Made by a program: the position numbers and the translations under genes. Of a stretch of DNA of 64,000 nt, positions 28,759 to 36,630 are shown piece after piece. Every line of letters begins with the position of its first letter. Position 1 is the first letter of the stretch. This DNA is from Hyphomicrobiales bacterium (GTDB lineage: Bacteria; Pseudomonadota; Alphaproteobacteria; Rhizobiales; Rhizobiaceae), in assembly GCA_900471815.1 (NCBI GenBank), contig UICE01000001.1, forward strand, positions 353,842 to 417,841, written 5' to 3'. A model generated the notes under the pieces. It searched no databases. It saw only the letters and a list, made by a program, of their open reading frames with translations, and was not told the DNA's origin.

Positions 28759-29278
28759 AAATTATAAGCGCCATCCAGTGAAAGATAGCTACTAAAGCTC
28801 CTATTGCGACAGTAACTTCAGCAGTCCAACCTGCCATCCGCATGTAATGGGCACTTGCAGCCATTGCGGCTCGATTGTTCTTGAGCATCTCATCATAATG
28901 AGACGCTTGTTCTGCAAGAGCATTATCGATCGAGATATTGCTTTCTATATCTTCCACCCACGAGGATGGATCGTTGCCCACCATCTCAAAGTCAGTGGGA
29001 ACTGCTGCCTGCAACGCGAAATATGCAGAAACTACGAGCCCAATAGCTGCCAATGCGGCGATCGCAGATAACATGTAGCTTACTTTTATCATCGCGAAGG
29101 ACGCACCGGTGACTACGATCACAGCAGCGACCATGAATCCGAAGAAATTCATAGCGCGTTGATCGGAAGCCAGCGCTGTTGACAGCTGTGCGGATAGCCT
29201 TGACTCAGACTCCTTAATTATCTCATCTAAGAGCGGGCGAGGCGCTGATCGTAGCGTGTCGACGAGGGGTTTTTCCAT
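28757..29278 (-). CDS. Three-helix membrane protein of the element
   Basis: A 173-residue protein with a charged N-terminus (MEKPLVDTLRSAPRPLLDEI), two adjacent membrane helices (NFFGFMVAAVIVVTGASFAM and MLSAIAALAAIGLVVSAYFA), a soluble helical linker (residues about 95-145) and a C-terminal membrane helix (EVTVAIGALVAIFHWMALII). AGGATGTAAC precedes the start. The layout recalls membrane effector or exclusion proteins such as SLATT/PycTM-type defence effectors, but this is only resemblance. It is flanked by the two paralogous small proteins, and its start codon overlaps the start of the second one on the opposite strand. Confidence 0.6.
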   Translation of the reverse strand: MEKPLVDTLRSAPRPLLDEIIKESESRLSAQLSTALASDQRAMNFFGFMVAAVIVVTGASFAMIKVSYMLSAIAALAAIGLVVSAYFALQAAVPTDFEMVGNDPSSWVEDIESNISIDNALAEQASHYDEMLKNNRAAMAASAHYMRMAGWTAEVTVAIGALVAIFHWMALII

Positions 29279-29459
29279 GTTACATCCTGCTGTAGAGTTT
29301 CAACCTAAGCGTCCCCCAAAAGAAAACAAGGGTACAAATAAGATCGGGCGCGATTCTAAAACTGGACAGTTCGTACCGTTGAACGAAGCAGTAAGACGCC
29401 CCAATACTACGACCGTAGAGCGCGTGCCTAAACCGGGGCGAGGTGACACTAAAAAGTAA
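29277..29459 (+). CDS. Small basic protein, copy 2 (GRDSKTG/TTTVERVPK family)
   Basis: A 60-residue protein whose C-terminal 38 residues (IGRDSKTGQFVPLNEAVRRP then NTTTVERVPKPGRGDTKK) match copy 1 at 28585 with few changes. Its N-terminus (MLHPAVEFQPKRPPKENKG) is longer and unrelated. No internal start codon exists, so ATG 29277 (after GAGGGG) is chosen, with GTG 29256 as an alternative. This ATG shares the palindrome CATG with the start of the divergent membrane protein. Confidence 0.6.
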   Translation: MLHPAVEFQPKRPPKENKGTNKIGRDSKTGQFVPLNEAVRRPNTTTVERVPKPGRGDTKK

Positions 29460-29546
29460 AAGCTAGGTTGCTGAGCAAGACTTTTCACCATCCCTTAACC
29501 AACTGCGCGCACGCTGTCTGTGCTGATCCCCTGTTTGTCAGCAATG

Positions 29547-29583
29547 GCCCGGTGCGTTTGTATTGCGTATTTGCGCACCGGGC
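29547..29583. terminator. Stem-loop between small protein copy 2 and the tail-fibre gene
   Basis: A perfect 10-bp inverted repeat, GCCCGGTGCG and CGCACCGGGC, with a 17-base loop. It lies between convergent genes and lacks a T-run, so it may be a weak bidirectional terminator. Confidence 0.5.
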
Positions 29584-29596
29584 TTCCAAGACTGCG

Positions 29597-31345
29597 CTAA
29601 TGCTGATGCCCTATGAACCAAGTCCACGCCGATGATCCGCTAACGGTTTTATTTCCCCCAGAGTCAGCGCGAGCGTATACCTGATAGTAATCAAATCCAT
29701 TTGCCACATCTTCAATCGATATTTGCATTCCTTGCCCACCTGTTCCGTTCACAACGTTAAGTGAGGTTTTAAACTCTACACCGTTTTTGAAGATCGAAAT
29801 TCCCATTAACCAGCCGTCGACAAGACCAGCAGTGAATACAACCGCAGCCCTCATGCTGACAACGCCGGCTCTTGGGACAAAGCGCGAATTGGTGGCGTCA
29901 TATGCACCGCCAACGTTATAGGCCACGCTTGGGAGTGGTATAAAGTTCCAAGCCCCAGGCGTTATGGTGTAGTCGGTGAATCCTCGATGAGCCGAAAACC
30001 GAGGACCATAATCAAATCTGCCCCCACCATCTTCGTAGCCAGGGACGCTGCCAGGAAGAAAGTTTGGATCATCAGTTCCAGTTCGTATTGATCCGTTTAG
30101 GTGGGTTAGAAACCGTCGACCTGTTGCCGCGCCACTGAAGAGGAGATTGACCAAGGCGATCATTGATTTGGCACACCCGGCAAACTGTCCTGTAAATGCT
30201 GGAGTTCCCGTCAGCGTTATGGTGCCAGACGCAGCAGTGAACTTGATGCTACCGCCTTCTGTGGCGTGATAATGGTTTAATGCGCCACCATTTATCGCAT
30301 ACCCGGTGTCGAAAGTTACGACCGAGCCAAGCTGGGAGAATATGTGATCGGCAGTTGAAGCACCAAAACTCCAGTTGCCGAAGTTGACATTGGTCCCAGA
30401 ATCTTCCGCAAAAATGTGATAGCCATCAGATCCGGTTGTTACGGTTCTAAATCCATGCAGGTCGACGCCAGCGCCACCATTAGCCGTGATGCATTTTCCG
30501 CTGGATGGTGCGATCACCACGTTTGCTGGTGTGCCGGTATCGCCTGTCAGATAGATAGGGAATTTTTGACCCGACTTGCCAGCCCATGCGGGGCGGCCTG
30601 AGAAACTAAGGTTCTCAACATATGTGCCAGTGCGCACAACGATAAAAGCTGTAAAATTGCGAAGATCCTGCTTAGAGTACGCTGCATTGATTGCGGCGTT
30701 GATAGTGAGGAACGCACCAGTATTGTTGTCGGTAAGGCCTGTATTGGCGTCATTGCCATCCTTGCGCACATAATAGGTGCGATTGGCGGCAAGCTGTTCC
30801 GGCAATCCAAGGACTGCCAACTGAGCCAAAGCGCTTGTTGCGCCAACCAGCCCCCGGCCTGCAGCGGTCAGATCAAATAGCGCAGCCGTATTTGCATCGG
30901 TGAAATAAACGCTTTTATTGGCCGCTGGCGTCAATGACAGGAACGATAGAGCCCAAGCCTTGAAATCAGCCAGAGCCATAGTCGTAGCACTGGTGTAATA
31001 GGGAATCTTATTAGCAGCGCCTGTAACGGCTTGCAGCGCGGCCAAAGAGCCGCCACCAATGGCAGTAACCAAATCGCGAAGAGCCGCAGTATACCGCGAG
31101 CCATCGGGCTGATATCTTATCCGGTATGGCGCAGCGGTAAGGGTTGTTCCGGTCCATGGTGTGTTCAGTTCGACATGCGTGGCGTCTGTTACCGTCGCAA
31201 TAATAGCGTCAAGGTTCTGCACCTTGAATGTATCGCCTGGCTGAATATCTGCTGCGGTAATATTGGCGCCACCGGAGAACGTGACGGTTGTGCCGCCAGC
31301 CGCAAGTGTGGCGACGCCTGCGGAGTAATCGGCTTTAATTGCCAT
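29597..31345 (-). CDS. Phage tail fibre / adhesin-like protein
   Basis: A 582-residue protein. The first part (to about 110) resembles a structural attachment domain (VATLAAGGTTVTFSGGANIT, DIQPGDTFKVQN). A central right-handed beta-helix-like section contains YYVRKDGNDANTGLTDNNTG, GTYVENLSFSGRP and NGGAGVDLHGFRTV. A C-terminal globular head ends in WFIGHQH. Proteins of this plan bind the host surface. ATG 31345 has AAAGGACTGCCAAGC before it. It is the last structural gene of the leftward cluster and overlaps the small gene upstream by 11 bases. Confidence 0.75.
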   Translation of the reverse strand: MAIKADYSAGVATLAAGGTTVTFSGGANITAADIQPGDTFKVQNLDAIIATVTDATHVELNTPWTGTTLTAAPYRIRYQPDGSRYTAALRDLVTAIGGGSLAALQAVTGAANKIPYYTSATTMALADFKAWALSFLSLTPAANKSVYFTDANTAALFDLTAAGRGLVGATSALAQLAVLGLPEQLAANRTYYVRKDGNDANTGLTDNNTGAFLTINAAINAAYSKQDLRNFTAFIVVRTGTYVENLSFSGRPAWAGKSGQKFPIYLTGDTGTPANVVIAPSSGKCITANGGAGVDLHGFRTVTTGSDGYHIFAEDSGTNVNFGNWSFGASTADHIFSQLGSVVTFDTGYAINGGALNHYHATEGGSIKFTAASGTITLTGTPAFTGQFAGCAKSMIALVNLLFSGAATGRRFLTHLNGSIRTGTDDPNFLPGSVPGYEDGGGRFDYGPRFSAHRGFTDYTITPGAWNFIPLPSVAYNVGGAYDATNSRFVPRAGVVSMRAAVVFTAGLVDGWLMGISIFKNGVEFKTSLNVVNGTGGQGMQISIEDVANGFDYYQVYARADSGGNKTVSGSSAWTWFIGHQH

Positions 31346-31505
31346 GCTTGGCAGTCCTTTCTGCAAGATATTCAGCGGCAATGCGTTCTGCTTCAGCAAA
31401 ACCCGCAGCGCTCGCCGCTTCAAAGGCGGACTTATCTCGAAGGTATTTGGCTGTTTCTGCGCATGGTTCTTCCTTCGCCGCGGTTGCGGCGTTGTTCAGT
31501 GTCAT
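31335..31505 (-). CDS. Small alanine-rich helical protein
   Basis: A 56-residue protein between the tape measure and the fibre gene: MTLNNAATAAKEEPCAET, then FEAASAAGFAEAERIAAEYL. Start ATG 31505 with AAGGAAAAATC; the stop overlaps the fibre start. The composition predicts one long amphipathic or coiled-coil helix. Function unknown; position suggests a small tail-associated protein. Confidence 0.6.
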   Translation of the reverse strand: MTLNNAATAAKEEPCAETAKYLRDKSAFEAASAAGFAEAERIAAEYLAERTAKHGN

Positions 31506-31520
31506 GATTTTTCCTTGGAT

Positions 31521-33758
31521 TTAGCGGAGTTTTACGTTCGTTTTGTTGGCTTGCCGTATCGTCTGAACAATTGTTGCCGGCAGCTCTGCTTTCAGGCGGG
31601 CCAGACTCTGCTCATTGCGAGCTACGGCTTCCACGGACGCCCCGCGGTTGTCGATGACGGGATTGAAGTTCACGACGACTGGCTGGTTGTTATTAGCCGT
31701 AGCTTGTAACCGAGGCATAGATGGCATTCCAACCAACCCACCCTTGGCATAGCCCGACATCATGGCTCCGATGCCACTGGCACCAACCTTGTCGACGATG
31801 CTTTTCGGGATGACATACTCACCCTTGTGCACGATACCGGCTGGCTCGTTCTTGCCACCCTGGCCGGTATAGCCGCCGCTAGCGAAACCCAACGCCTTGC
31901 CAATACCAGAAAATATACCACCAAATGCGCCGCCGCTAGAACTTCCAGAAGCAGGCTTGAACAGCGCATCAAAGGCAGAGTTCAACAGCAGGTCACCCAG
32001 CTTTTTGGCAAGGTTACTCAATGCATCCGATAGGCTTTCCGCACCAGTCAGTGCATCCATCGCACCCGACTTGAACGTGTCGTAGAACTCGGAGGAAGCC
32101 TGCTTAGCACGTTCCTGCGAATCCTGCACTCGACGTAAATCATCGGCCTGTTTCGCGTATGCGGCTGATACAGCGTCGATCTGGGAAACATGCTCGGGCG
32201 ATAGCTTGATGCTGTCGAGGTCCGTCTGGCCCTTCTTGCGAGCCTCTTCCTTGAGATCGGCCAAAGCGGCTTGCTCAAGGTCGAGTGACATACGGCGCTT
32301 TTCTTGGGCTTCGTATGACTGACCAACCAGACCTAGCTCGACCTTGAGCGCTTCTGTTCGATCGCGGATAGCCTGAATGTCATCGGTAAAACGACTGTCA
32401 GCAGTCCGAGGTGCTGCCTTGGCCTTTGGTGTCTTTGGTGTCTTGGTTGGATCCACCGGATAGTCAGCCAACGAGACCGGCACAACTTTTTCTGGCTGGA
32501 CGGGAGTCGGGGTAAATGGTCTGCTCGGCATCTTGAAGGCTGGTTTGGCCTGCTCTGGGTATTGGAGCAATTGTGCTTGGAACTGACCAATATCCCGCTT
32601 AACCAACGGACTGTTTTTCAGAGGGCTGTTCTGAAGATCACTGATCTTCTTTTCAATTTCCAGCCGCCTCTCTGAAATATCTAGCGCTTGCCTTTCAGGC
32701 GTGACCGTGGATTTGATGCCGATCGCACCACCCAAAAAGCTGCGCTCGCCCGTGGGGCCAGCCAGGTACTTACCAATGCTGTCCAAGCCCGTCCAATGTC
32801 CTGCCTCGGTAAAGAAGTCCTGTCCAGCCTTTGTAGCATCGCGGAAAGCTGTGGCGATATTTCCAATCTGAGTGATGAATGTATTAAAGTCCCAACCTGC
32901 AATCTCGTCGGAAATTTCACCCATTGCGCCGCCGAAAGTCTTGGCAGCCGTCGAAGACTTGTTGAACCGGCCTGCTACATCAGTGAGTACGTTAAAGAGC
33001 CGTACAAAGCCGGATGAAACCGTTTGTTCCGCGTTGGCGACTTTGTCTTGCAAGATAGGAGCGCCAGCTGCAAACGCATCGAAGAATGCTTTCGAGGATA
33101 CCTTACCGTCCTTAACCAAGCGGGTCAGCGCACCAACCGACCCGCCAGTTTCTTTCATACCAGCGGCAACGGCCTGCAAGAGCGCAGGTGCGCCATCGAT
33201 AAGGCTGTTGAATTCTTCTGCCTGAACCTTCGAACCGCTTATCGCTTGCCCCAACTGGAGCAATGCGCCGGCAGATTCGGACGCCGACTGACCACCAGCA
33301 CGCAGAGCCAATGCGACATTGTCCGTAAATTTTACCAACTGCCCTTGGTTTACTCCCAAATCTTTTGCCGCAAGCGAGGCGCGCCCATAAAGGGTAGCAA
33401 GGTCGCCAACTGGCACCGCGTTGCGTTGCGCTGCTGCGAACAATTGGTCATATACGTTAGTAAGGTCTTCACCAGCCAGTCCAGCGGACTTCAATGAGTT
33501 TTCTATCTTGATGCTGGAGTCTATGAGGGATGAAGCACTCTTCAACGCGGCAGCTCCCACGAAACCTCCTGCTAAAAATCCACCGGCACGGCCAACTTTT
33601 GAAAACGCAGCATTCATCTTCGCGGCAGCCGACTCAGCTTGCCTCTGCATGCCTTTGAATTCGCGGCCCGTAACTTTGGACGCATTCTTCATCTGCCGCT
33701 CCAGAAGCGCTGTACGCGCCTCTATTGAGAGCAGAAGTTTTTCTTCATCCGTTGCCAT
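31521..33758 (-). CDS. Tail length tape measure protein
   Basis: A 745-residue protein. The N-terminal coiled coil (IEARTALLERQMKNASKVTG) and the tape-measure domain with LGQAISGSKVQAEEFNSLID and GAPALLQAVAAGM match lambda-type tape measure proteins. A Pro/Lys-rich hinge (about 390-445) and more coiled coil follow. Near the C-terminus lie ALGFASGGYTGQGGKNEPAG and IVHKGEYVIPKS, also characteristic. It sets tail length during assembly. It overlaps the gp10-like gene by 14 bases. The frame is complete, implying retained function even though no major tail protein gene is seen. Confidence 0.88.
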   Translation of the reverse strand: MATDEEKLLLSIEARTALLERQMKNASKVTGREFKGMQRQAESAAAKMNAAFSKVGRAGGFLAGGFVGAAALKSASSLIDSSIKIENSLKSAGLAGEDLTNVYDQLFAAAQRNAVPVGDLATLYGRASLAAKDLGVNQGQLVKFTDNVALALRAGGQSASESAGALLQLGQAISGSKVQAEEFNSLIDGAPALLQAVAAGMKETGGSVGALTRLVKDGKVSSKAFFDAFAAGAPILQDKVANAEQTVSSGFVRLFNVLTDVAGRFNKSSTAAKTFGGAMGEISDEIAGWDFNTFITQIGNIATAFRDATKAGQDFFTEAGHWTGLDSIGKYLAGPTGERSFLGGAIGIKSTVTPERQALDISERRLEIEKKISDLQNSPLKNSPLVKRDIGQFQAQLLQYPEQAKPAFKMPSRPFTPTPVQPEKVVPVSLADYPVDPTKTPKTPKAKAAPRTADSRFTDDIQAIRDRTEALKVELGLVGQSYEAQEKRRMSLDLEQAALADLKEEARKKGQTDLDSIKLSPEHVSQIDAVSAAYAKQADDLRRVQDSQERAKQASSEFYDTFKSGAMDALTGAESLSDALSNLAKKLGDLLLNSAFDALFKPASGSSSGGAFGGIFSGIGKALGFASGGYTGQGGKNEPAGIVHKGEYVIPKSIVDKVGASGIGAMMSGYAKGGLVGMPSMPRLQATANNNQPVVVNFNPVIDNRGASVEAVARNEQSLARLKAELPATIVQTIRQANKTNVKLR

Positions 33759-34209
33759 TCCACACCTTTCGAACGGCCTTGCGAACCGCTGTGTTTACTC
33801 TGCGCGTGACCTTTTTTCTGTTCGCTCGATACGACACGAAAAAGAAGGGTTGCTTCGATGTTCCTGGGTTTTTTGATCCGGCAAAGCGTCCACCATTGAT
33901 GTGTGGCGCGGTGCCAAACTCGACAAACCTGGCGTAATAAGCTTTGGCATTGCCAGCAAATATCGTGATGGCCGCATTGCCGCTGGTTGGCTTTACCTTG
34001 CCAATCACCATGGAGCCCTTGGGTGCCATGCCCCATGTCCAACCAATGCTGGCCTTTAGATCGCCGTCATCTACAGCAACCAAATTGCGCATCATCGTCA
34101 CAATCTCTTCGGCGCCGATCTCCATGGCGTCATAGGCGGCGATCTCGCCTGCCTTAGCCATTGCGAGCATTTTGCGCTGGATACGCGCCAAGCCGCCATC
34201 ATTAGCCAT
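33745..34209 (-). CDS. HK97 gp10-like / minor tail completion protein
   Basis: A 154-residue protein with features of the HK97-gp10 family: helix GEIAAYDAMEIGAEEIVTMM, VDDGDLKASIGWTWG, then YYARFVEFGTAPHINGGRFA and the basic C-terminus RANRKKVTRRVNTAVRKAV. In complete phages these proteins act at the head-tail or tail-completion step. It overlaps both neighbours (TAC gene by 8 bases, tape measure by 14), so the three are translated together. Confidence 0.75.
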   Translation of the reverse strand: MANDGGLARIQRKMLAMAKAGEIAAYDAMEIGAEEIVTMMRNLVAVDDGDLKASIGWTWGMAPKGSMVIGKVKPTSGNAAITIFAGNAKAYYARFVEFGTAPHINGGRFAGSKNPGTSKQPFFFVSYRANRKKVTRRVNTAVRKAVRKVWNGNG

Positions 34210-34552
34210 TGACGGGCACAACTGGCGGCGTGTCTGTACCGAAGAACGCGGCTTCCAGGATCATCAAGGAAAGTGCCATATTCTCTGACAGCGGACGCTT
34301 TTCGACGTACCGATCGACAAGCCGAAGGGCTTCAACAGGCTTGGCGCCACCGCCAACCAATGCAAGACGAATGATCTCCTTGATATCTCCGATGAGATAT
34401 ATGCCTTCGCGGTGCATCCGGTTGAATGTGCCGAACAGGCTGCGGCTATATTTAGCTTCCCATTCCAACGCTTCAGGCCAGCCAAATTGGAAGTCGTAGT
34501 TACCATCACCAAAAGGTTGGGTGATGCGGGCATAGGTGTGGTCGTTGTTCAT
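34202..34552 (-). CDS. Tail assembly chaperone, GTA-gp10 family
   Basis: A 116-residue protein that matches the gene-transfer-agent gp10 / Phage_TAC type: FGDGNYDFQFGWPEALEWEA, SLFGTFNRMHREGIYLIGDI, then IIRLALVGGGAKPVEALRLV and DRYVEKRPLSENMALSLMIL. It normally acts between the major tail protein and tape measure genes to chaperone tail assembly. ATG 34552 has GGAGAATCC in front. A terminator hairpin lies only 14-36 bases upstream on the same strand, so its expression must be promoted locally or depend on antitermination. Confidence 0.85.
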   Translation of the reverse strand: MNNDHTYARITQPFGDGNYDFQFGWPEALEWEAKYSRSLFGTFNRMHREGIYLIGDIKEIIRLALVGGGAKPVEALRLVDRYVEKRPLSENMALSLMILEAAFFGTDTPPVVPVNG

Positions 34553-34565
34553 GGATTCTCCATAA

Positions 34566-34588
34566 GAAAAAACCCGCTCAATGGCGGG
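34566..34588 (-). terminator. Terminator placed directly before the tail operon
   Basis: On the minus strand CCCGC-CATTGA-GCGGG is followed by TTTTTTCTT and then within a few bases by the GGAG of the next gene. It would stop leftward transcription coming from the packaging genes. Confidence 0.75.
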
Positions 34589-34647
34589 AGATTAGCTATC
34601 CGTTTACCTTGTGGAAGTATCGTTAAGGGAATGTAACGGAGCCCAAG

Positions 34648-34839
34648 ATGCTTAAGTTTAGTACACTTCTTTTTCCGGGACTCGTCATCGGCCCTATTAT
34701 CGCAACTTTCTTCTCCGGTTTCGCAAACGGAGGAGTGCTCTTGTACGATGACAATATGGGCGTACTAGAATTAATGGGTTTTGGGCTGATAGCCTCTTTC
34801 GTTATCTACTTTCTGGATTATATCTGGAAGAAAAAATAA
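34648..34839 (+). CDS. Small membrane protein (moron gene 1)
   Basis: A 63-residue protein with two membrane helices (LLFPGLVIGPIIATFFSGFA and LMGFGLIASFVIYFLDYIW) and a lysine-rich end. ATG 34648 has CGGAGCCCAAG before it. It runs against the surrounding phage genes, is visibly more AT-rich than they are, and is coupled to the next gene by TAATG. This is the usual signature of a moron carried for the benefit of the lysogen, such as superinfection exclusion. The function is not recognised. Confidence 0.6.
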   Translation: MLKFSTLLFPGLVIGPIIATFFSGFANGGVLLYDDNMGVLELMGFGLIASFVIYFLDYIWKKK

Positions 34840-35144
34840 TGTTGTATTCGACAATTATTATTTTGACGTCGCCATTGGTTCTATTTTTGTCAATTATTAT
34901 ATTTACTATAATAGCGTTTGCTGTAAGTGGCAGCTCAGTTGATCACTCACCTCAAAAGATGGCCCACATTGCCGCGAGTGGAATGGCAAGTGTACTTCTT
35001 CTAATCTTTTGCGTATCGCTTTTTGATATACAGACATCATGTAAGTTACTTATCGACAACAATCTTCTCCAGACCGAATTTATCGTGATTACGGCCTATT
35101 CTATGGTCCACATGCTCGCAACTTTCTTATTGAAAGCCGACTGA
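34839..35144 (+). CDS. Membrane protein (moron gene 2)
   Basis: A 101-residue protein with three probable membrane helices (IIILTSPLVLFLSIIIFTII, IAASGMASVLLLIFCVSLFD and EFIVITAYSMVHMLATFLL). Its ATG shares a base with the stop of the preceding small gene, so both are made from one AT-rich transcript. It ends 12 bases before the convergent terminase small subunit gene. Not recognised; an exclusion or other lysogen-conversion role is a guess. Confidence 0.6.
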   Translation: MLYSTIIILTSPLVLFLSIIIFTIIAFAVSGSSVDHSPQKMAHIAASGMASVLLLIFCVSLFDIQTSCKLLIDNNLLQTEFIVITAYSMVHMLATFLLKAD

Positions 35145-35156
35145 GACCAGCGATAG

Positions 35157-35534
35157 TTACCGCTCAAACAATTCATCATCTGGATCGTCAATTTGAGGCG
35201 TCCAATTGATCTTGCCCGCACTGACTGGTGTAGCTCCAAGCTGTCCCAGCACCTGCCTCAGAAGCTGCATGCCTGGCACTCCGATAGTGCCTGACATTAA
35301 TTGAGACTGCAGTAATGCAGCGATACCTACGATGCAACGGTGGCTTTGATCCAGCCACGGCAAGCGCTTGTCTAGATCTTTCCAAATGCTTGCCTGAACT
35401 TTTGTCAGCCAAGCGGGTGGCTTTCCTAGCGGTTCATCGACTTTGGGTTCTACCCGATTGCGATAGCGTTGCGGATCTTTGGCAATTGCGCCTGTTAGGC
35501 GAGCTTTTGCGAGTGAATTTCGTGGTCTTGCCAT
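35157..35534 (-). CDS. Phage terminase small subunit
   Basis: A 125-residue protein with the architecture of P27-type small terminases: basic N-terminus MARPRNSLAKARLTGAIAKD, PLGKPPAWLTKVQASIWKDL and LLRQVLGQLGATPVSAGKIN near the end. The small subunit recognises the packaging site on DNA and delivers it to the large subunit. ATG 35534 follows GGGGGTAAGACTC. No large subunit gene follows or precedes it here, which is the central oddity of the element. Confidence 0.82.
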   Translation of the reverse strand: MARPRNSLAKARLTGAIAKDPQRYRNRVEPKVDEPLGKPPAWLTKVQASIWKDLDKRLPWLDQSHRCIVGIAALLQSQLMSGTIGVPGMQLLRQVLGQLGATPVSAGKINWTPQIDDPDDELFER

Positions 35535-35630
35535 GAGTCTTACCCCCATGTTCTCAATTGCGGATACGTGCGGAAAGCGGGGGCACAGGTCCGCAGGAAA
35601 ACAAGTCTCCAGACTTTTTCTTTGCCCCCC

Positions 35631-35918
35631 CTAGGCTGGCCATCCATCAGCGCTGAAGGTCAATACAGTTTTGCCGTTCTCTTCAAGTTGTTTATGTCTT
35701 GAGTGACATGAAGCGCACAAACTCTGAAGTTCTCCCTCCCAGAACAGATGCTCATTGCCGCGGTGCGGAATGATATGGTCAGCGACAGTAGCGACAGTGA
35801 CGGTCTCAGACCGCAGGCACATCACGCAAAGCGGCTGTTCGGTCAGCAACTGTTCGCGCAACCGCCGCCAGCGTGCGGTTTTATACCAGCGTGACCAAGG
35901 TCGATTGATTTCGATCAT
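35631..35918 (-). CDS. HNH endonuclease (HK97 gp74-like)
   Basis: A 95-residue zinc-dependent nuclease. CVMC and CASC are the zinc-binding pairs, and DHIIPHRGNEHLFWEGELQS holds the catalytic His/Asn region, finishing with CHSRHKQ. In HK97-like phages and in some phage satellites such HNH proteins work with the terminase to cut and package DNA. AAGGATCAAC precedes ATG 35918. It lies directly upstream of the small terminase gene in the same direction. Confidence 0.87.
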   Translation of the reverse strand: MIEINRPWSRWYKTARWRRLREQLLTEQPLCVMCLRSETVTVATVADHIIPHRGNEHLFWEGELQSLCASCHSRHKQLEENGKTVLTFSADGWPA

Positions 35919-36015
35919 GTTGATCCTTGGAATAGACGTGTTGGTTTCTGTCTAGGTCACCCCTGTACGGCGACAAGACGGCATGCTAGCCATCCTGAAC
36001 AACATCGGGGGATGG

Positions 36016-36354
36016 ATGATGAATCAGTATAAAATCGCCGCACTTATCGCAGTGGCGTTGCTTGCAACGGGTTGCACGACTACTAAAGAAGACGTGAAGG
36101 TTGTCAGCGAAGCAATGAAGGGCAGCCCCAAACTCAGGTCGCGCGTTTATCAAGATTGTATCAGGCGTGTTAACTTGGAAAGCACAGCAGAACGTCATAA
36201 TATCGCTGATATCATGAACGTTGAGTATGCAGTCATGCCGGCGACTTTTTGCCAGCGTACAGTGAAAGCGATCACCGCTGGGCGGTTGACGCATGATGAC
36301 TATAACAATCCCTCAAAATCCACGGAAATGGTCAAGGTTCTTCAAGGGCGGTAG
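36016..36354 (+). CDS. Lipoprotein encoded against the phage genes
   Basis: A 112-residue protein with a short lipoprotein signal (NQYKIAALIAVALLATGC) whose LATGC lipobox would be cleaved before Cys. The mature part (VVSEAMKGSPKLRSRVYQDC, IADIMNVEYAVMPATFCQRT) is soluble and unrecognised. ATG 36016 or the adjacent ATG 36019 follows CGGGGGATGG. It lies on the plus strand between HNH and capsid genes, so it is probably another moron. Outer-membrane lipoproteins of prophages often block superinfection. Confidence 0.65.
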   Translation: MMNQYKIAALIAVALLATGCTTTKEDVKVVSEAMKGSPKLRSRVYQDCIRRVNLESTAERHNIADIMNVEYAVMPATFCQRTVKAITAGRLTHDDYNNPSKSTEMVKVLQGR

Positions 36355-36491
36355 TAGTATCGCGCGCTTGCGCGCACGCCTTGGCCTTTGGAAATAAACT
36401 TTGAAAACTTGCGGGATGACGTGTTGCAGAGTGACACCGGTCCGTAATGGACAGGCAGAGCGAGTTGGGTGCCACCCGGCATGATATGAAA

Positions 36492-36587
36492 AGCACCGCG
36501 TGCATTGACCGAGGTCAAAGGGGATCTCACGCGGTGCTGTGCTCATGACGAGTGAAGGTATGAAAGGTATCCGGCGGGCCTTCACTC
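36492..36587 (-). other. Structured non-coding region after the capsid gene
   Basis: Two perfect inverted repeats: 36492-36502/36528-36538 (AGCACCGCGTG, 11 bp, enclosing TTGACC/GGTCAA at 36505-36518) and 36550-36558/36579-36587 (GAGTGAAGG, 9 bp). Both lie in the 276-base gene-free gap between capsid and lipoprotein genes. There is no T-run. They may terminate or stabilise capsid mRNA or mark a packaging site. Confidence 0.5.
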
Positions 36588-36630
36588 ACCTAACGACTGA
36601 GCGGGCCGTCAAACATCCCCCGCCTTATTA

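Noticed and set aside
36313..36585. 90-residue open frame on the minus strand between capsid and lipoprotein genes
   Set aside because: It overlaps the lipoprotein gene and the inverted repeats and has an implausible Arg/Pro-rich composition; more likely non-coding structure.
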